Assembly (NCBI GenBank): GCA_965198825.1
Contig: CBDAQB010000003.1
Span: 1,674,001-1,738,000 of the forward strand
Direction of reading: 5' to 3'
Length of the DNA stretch: 64,000 bases
DNA from: BOG-908 sp965198825
GTDB lineage: Bacteria; Pseudomonadota; Alphaproteobacteria; Acetobacterales; Acetobacteraceae
The notes beneath the pieces were generated by a model, which was not told where the DNA came from, did not search any database, and worked only from the letters and a program-made list of their open reading frames with translations. Positions 61,313 through 64,000 of the stretch are shown here, one piece after another. A program made the position numbers and the translations under genes. Each line of letters starts with the position of its first letter. Positions within the stretch are counted from its first letter, which is position 1.

Positions 61313-63019
61313 ATGAAAGATCAGGAACAAGCCGCGCAGGGGCGCGGCGGAAATGGTTCATCTGCGTCCGAAACTTCACCTCTTCCAAGCCGTGCCTGGC
61401 GCAACCGTGCCGGGTTTGCAGCGGCCTTCGGTTTTGCGATGACGCTCGTCGCGCACGGCGCTCTTGCTGCCGGCCCGGTCGTGGACACCGGCAGCGGCAA
61501 GGTCCAAGGTTTTATCCAGAATAATGTCGCAACCTTCCTTGGCATCCCCTACGCTGCGCCGCCTGTGAACGCATTGCGCTGGGCGCCCCCGCAACCCGCA
61601 GTGGCCTGGAAGAACGTGAAGCAGACAACGACGTTCGGAAACACCTGTGCGCAGATCACCACTCTTGGCGTATTTGCCGGTCCTGCCAACAACAACGAGG
61701 ATTGCCTCTTCGCCAACGTGTTCACGCCGAACCTGCAGCCTGGTGCAGGCCTTCCTGTCATCGTCTGGATACACGGCGGCGGCAACCTGGACGGCGAAAG
61801 CAACGACTACGACGGCACCAAGATGGCGTCGGAAGGCAACACCGTCGTCGTCACCTTCAATTATCGCCTGAACCTGATGGGCTTCCTGGCCGTCCCTTCG
61901 CTCGACAATGAGGGACATGAGTTTGCCAACTACGGTCTGCTGGACCAGCAGGCGATGCTACGCTGGGTCAAACAGAACATTGCTCAATTCGGCGGTGATC
62001 CGAACAACGTGACGCTCGGCGGACAGTCAGCAGGTGCGATAGATACCGGGCTCGCCATGCTTTCGCCTTTAGCCGCCGGCACGCTTCAACGCGGCATTTG
62101 TGAAAGCTTCTGCCCCACCAGTAATCTTCCCACGCTGGCCTCGGCTGAAGCGGTTGGTCAGCAATTCGCCGACGCGGTCGGCTGCGGCGGCAAAACCGGT
62201 TCTGCCCAGGCAAGCTGCCTGCGCCACGTGCCAGCCTCCGCAGTGGAAGCCGCAGCCGGAACGGCTAGCGCTGCGAGCGCCTATGTGCTCGGGCCGATCC
62301 TGGACGGCACCATCCTGCCTGTTCAGCCACCGGCGGCCTGGGCGAGTGGCCAGTTCACCCACATACCGCTCATGAACGGCAACGTGCAAGACGAAGAGAA
62401 CTTCACGCTTGCGATCAGCGAGTATTTTTCCAACCCGCGCCAGGCGCCAACGGCCGCGCAATACACCAGTGCGATTTCCCACACTTACGCGAGCCCCACC
62501 TATCCGGCCGGAACCGCCGAGAAAATCCTGAAGCTCTACCCGCTCGCGAATTATCCCTCCGCGCAAGCCGCCTGGGACAGGGCCGGAACTGATCCTGGCA
62601 TTTGCGCGGAGATGGCGCTGAACACCACTCTCGCGAAGCAAATTCCAGTCTATGCCTATCTCTTTGACGACCAGACTCCGCCTTTCTACTTCCCGAAAAT
62701 GCCCGGCTTCACGGCGCTGGCCTATCATACGTCCGACATTCAGTTCCTCTTCCCGCTCTACCATGGCGGCCAAGGTACGCCGCACAAGCTGATGGGTGAC
62801 CAGGCCACGCTTTCGAGCGAGCTTGTCGCCGCCTGGACACGCTTCGCCTGGACCGGCAATCCAAACGGGGTCGGCAATTCGCCTTGGCCCGTGTTCAAAA
62901 CTAGCCAGAACACGCCCGACGAGTTGCTCGAGAACGTGCCGTCACTGACGACCGAGACGACAGCGCAATTCAACTCCTCGCACCATTGCGCCTTCTGGGA
63001 AGGGCTGACGCATAGCTGA
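61313..63019 (+). CDS. Type-B carboxylesterase, exported
   Basis: The 568-residue protein has a long polar start and then a hydrophobic signal (GFAAAFGFAMTLVAHGALAAG). The alpha/beta-hydrolase core includes TFLGIPYAAPPV, EDCLFANVFTP, VIVWIHGGGNLDGES (oxyanion hole), FNYRLNLMGFL and the nucleophile GGQSAGA. The last segment includes FAWTGNPNG, typical of the family, and the histidine is probably in SSHHCAFWE. AGGGAG stands 9 bases before the ATG. Likely a periplasmic or secreted esterase controlled by the divergent TetR. A 100-bp palindromic terminator follows. Confidence 0.9.
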   Translation: MKDQEQAAQGRGGNGSSASETSPLPSRAWRNRAGFAAAFGFAMTLVAHGALAAGPVVDTGSGKVQGFIQNNVATFLGIPYAAPPVNALRWAPPQPAVAWKNVKQTTTFGNTCAQITTLGVFAGPANNNEDCLFANVFTPNLQPGAGLPVIVWIHGGGNLDGESNDYDGTKMASEGNTVVVTFNYRLNLMGFLAVPSLDNEGHEFANYGLLDQQAMLRWVKQNIAQFGGDPNNVTLGGQSAGAIDTGLAMLSPLAAGTLQRGICESFCPTSNLPTLASAEAVGQQFADAVGCGGKTGSAQASCLRHVPASAVEAAAGTASAASAYVLGPILDGTILPVQPPAAWASGQFTHIPLMNGNVQDEENFTLAISEYFSNPRQAPTAAQYTSAISHTYASPTYPAGTAEKILKLYPLANYPSAQAAWDRAGTDPGICAEMALNTTLAKQIPVYAYLFDDQTPPFYFPKMPGFTALAYHTSDIQFLFPLYHGGQGTPHKLMGDQATLSSELVAAWTRFAWTGNPNGVGNSPWPVFKTSQNTPDELLENVPSLTTETTAQFNSSHHCAFWEGLTHS

Positions 63020-63061
63020 CTTCTGCGCTTAGGGAATAAGTTTACGGCGCTTATTTCCTTA

Positions 63062-63195
63062 ACAAGAAAGCATCTTCTTTTTTGAAAAAAAGAAGCAAAA
63101 AACTTTTCCCCTTTGGGCTGGGCAATTCCTCAAACCCGGCCCAAAGGTCGCAAAAGTTTTTTGGTTCTTTTTTTCAAAAAAGAACTGCTTGCTTT
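63062..63195. terminator. Long palindromic bidirectional terminator made of two inverted AT-rich hairpin repeats
   Basis: The left arm has AGAAAGCA, a hairpin CTTCTTTTTT / AAAAAAGAAG (63074-63095), CAAAAAACTTTT and CCTTTGGGCTGGG. The right arm mirrors it with CCCGGCCCAAAGG, GCAAAAGTTTTTTG, a hairpin GTTCTTTTTTTC / AAAAAAGAAC (63164-63185) and TGCTTTCT. It separates convergent genes, so it can end transcription from both sides. Its unit is the same as at 54595-54650. Confidence 0.7.
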
Positions 63196-63196
63196 C

Positions 63197-63862
63197 TTAT
63201 CGACCCTCACCCCGACTCTCGCCGATGAAGTCCGACAAGAACGACGGACAAGTCCGTATCCGTCCAAGCGCCACGCGCGCCTTATGGAGTTGCCGCGCGA
63301 TCGCAGCGAAATGCATGGCCAGATCAGCCTCGTTCGCCTGCCCGATATCCACGTGTGAGCCGTCGGCAAGGCCGACGTTGAGCCAGACACGGGTAATGCC
63401 GCGGCCACCGCAAGCCACCGTCACGGTTCGCGCCTCAGACCAGGCGTAAGGATGCTCTGGCGACCATAAGGCGGGATGCCGGACCAGCGCCGTGTCGCTC
63501 GCATGCCAGAAGGCGGAAACGCCGTAGAGGCTAGCGAGCACCGTGGCGAGCAGCGCCGTGGCGGTCAGAATGCCCAGCCTGCCAGTGAGAAAAGCCGAAA
63601 GGTAATCTTGGAGGAACGGGAAGGTTCGCGACCGAATGGCTATGAAGACGATCAGCACGTAGAAGCCAAACAGAATACCCGGCCAGAACAGGAACCCAGG
63701 AGCGAGCGGCCCGCCGATTTCACCTTCGTGCGGAAAGACGTTCCGCTGGAAATACAGGCTTATCAGGTTGAACAGCAGGGCTGCGGCGAACGGCGTCAGC
63801 AGGAGCAGCGCGCGCAGGTCGGTGCGGCTATTGAACCCAGGACTGAACTCGAACCGAGGCAT
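63197..63862 (-). CDS. Membrane protein of unknown function
   Basis: The 221-residue protein has three membrane helices (RALLLLTPFAAALLFNLISLYF, FLFWPGILFGFYVLIVFIAI, LGILTATALLATVLASLYGVSAFW). A soluble C-terminal domain follows (WSEARTVTVACGGRGITRVWLNVGLADGSHVDIG, then ALGRIRTCPSFLSDF). No family recognised. Its end reaches the bidirectional terminator and its start lies 37 bases downstream of the protease gene end on the same strand, suggesting an operon with it. Confidence 0.7.
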   Translation of the reverse strand: MPRFEFSPGFNSRTDLRALLLLTPFAAALLFNLISLYFQRNVFPHEGEIGGPLAPGFLFWPGILFGFYVLIVFIAIRSRTFPFLQDYLSAFLTGRLGILTATALLATVLASLYGVSAFWHASDTALVRHPALWSPEHPYAWSEARTVTVACGGRGITRVWLNVGLADGSHVDIGQANEADLAMHFAAIARQLHKARVALGRIRTCPSFLSDFIGESRGEGR

Positions 63863-63899
63863 GGGAAGGGTTGACCCCTGCCCTGCCCGGCCGTGCTGC

Positions 63900-64000
63900 C
63901 TACTTCTTCGCCACAGGCAGCGGCGTGTAGCGGAAGCCGTCGGTGCCCTGGATCAGGACGAGAACGGTCTTCTTGTTCTTCGAGCGGGCGTCGTCGATCT
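63900..64000 (-). CDS. C-terminus of a DegP/DegQ-type serine protease (partial, runs off the right edge)
   Basis: The last 33 codons read DDARSKNKKTVLVLIQGTDGFRYTPLPVAKK and stop at TAG. A basic KNKKTVL strand followed by LIQ and a final F-R-(Y/F)-x-x-(L/V)-P strand is the usual end of the second PDZ domain of Deg-family proteases (xAxxxGRKxVLLLVQRGxxxxFVAV). The rest lies beyond the window, so the protease call is inference from this end. Confidence 0.55.
   Translation of the reverse strand, partial: IDDARSKNKKTVLVLIQGTDGFRYTPLPVAKK

Noticed and set aside
1..64000. CRISPR arrays, rRNA genes, prophage structural modules
   Set aside because: No regularly spaced repeats, rRNA-like sequence or head/tail/terminase genes were found.

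Overview
The window looks like the chromosome of a high-GC alphaproteobacterium. The evidence is an UrcA-family protein, an alphaproteobacterial style of tRNA-Gly and tRNA-Arg fragment, and many small conserved proteins of that class. AT-rich hairpin repeats of the type AAAAGTTTTTTG(C/G)TTCTTTTTTTC (around 54.6, 63.07 and 63.16 kb) recall intergenic repeats I remember from Acetobacteraceae; that family assignment is inference only.

Region 1 (1-12.96 kb, all minus strand) is a tightly packed anti-mobile-DNA operon. A small ribbon-helix-helix regulator sits at a 23-bp palindrome and is followed by an OLD-family nuclease plus UvrD helicase (class 2 OLD / Gabija-like pair). Then come a type III-like restriction subunit, a GmrSD-like DUF262/HNH protein, a type III-like methyltransferase, a uracil-DNA-glycosylase-like protein, and the RelE-like N-terminus of a protein that runs off the left edge. 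Almost every junction is abutting or overlapping.

Region 2 (12.96-23.5 kb) is a graveyard of mobile and accessory DNA. It holds two degenerate tRNA 3' fragments (Gly-GCC-like and Arg-like), a frameshifted IS1182-type transposase, an IS1595-type transposase fragment, and the C-terminus of a tyrosine integrase. A truncated PD-(D/E)XK (DUF4420-like) protein, a response regulator with a broken second copy, several small conserved hypotheticals and an intact low-GC CBS-HEPN-like gene lie among them. It probably marks the edge of a decayed integrative element.

Region 3 (23.5-40.1 kb) carries a membrane winged-helix/TolB/TPR regulator, UrcA and another secreted protein, a divergent GGDEF/EAL pair and two divergent methyltransferases. 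A LysR regulator faces an operon for an isochorismatase-like hydrolase, DUF2798, an ABM monooxygenase, an outer-membrane porin, an FMN reductase and a broken glutathionyl-hydroquinone reductase. An SDR gene is bracketed by 32-bp imperfect inverted repeats.

Region 4 (40.1-49.5 kb) is the most interesting part: nine minus-strand genes, each overlapping the next. In transcription order they encode inositol-1-phosphate synthase, an HD-like protein, a SAM methyltransferase, a Gfo/Idh/MocA dehydrogenase, a zinc-ribbon/metallo-beta-lactamase protein, a YcaO protein, a TIM-barrel isomerase, a GT4 glycosyltransferase and a PIG-L deacetylase. The ends of the operon (inositol phosphate, GT4, PIG-L) resemble the first steps of mycothiol synthesis. 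A YcaO enzyme without a visible precursor peptide or partner suggests an undescribed inositol-containing, possibly sulfur- or amidine-bearing small molecule.

Region 5 (49.6-64 kb) contains paoABC-type molybdenum aldehyde oxidoreductase genes, an SRAP/YedK protein, and a block with a peptidoglycan-binding lysozyme-like protein, a membrane protein, a patatin phospholipase and a convergent membrane pentapeptide-repeat protein. It ends with a TetR regulator divergent from a type-B carboxylesterase, a long palindromic bidirectional terminator, a membrane protein and the C-terminus of a DegP/DegQ-type protease at the right edge.
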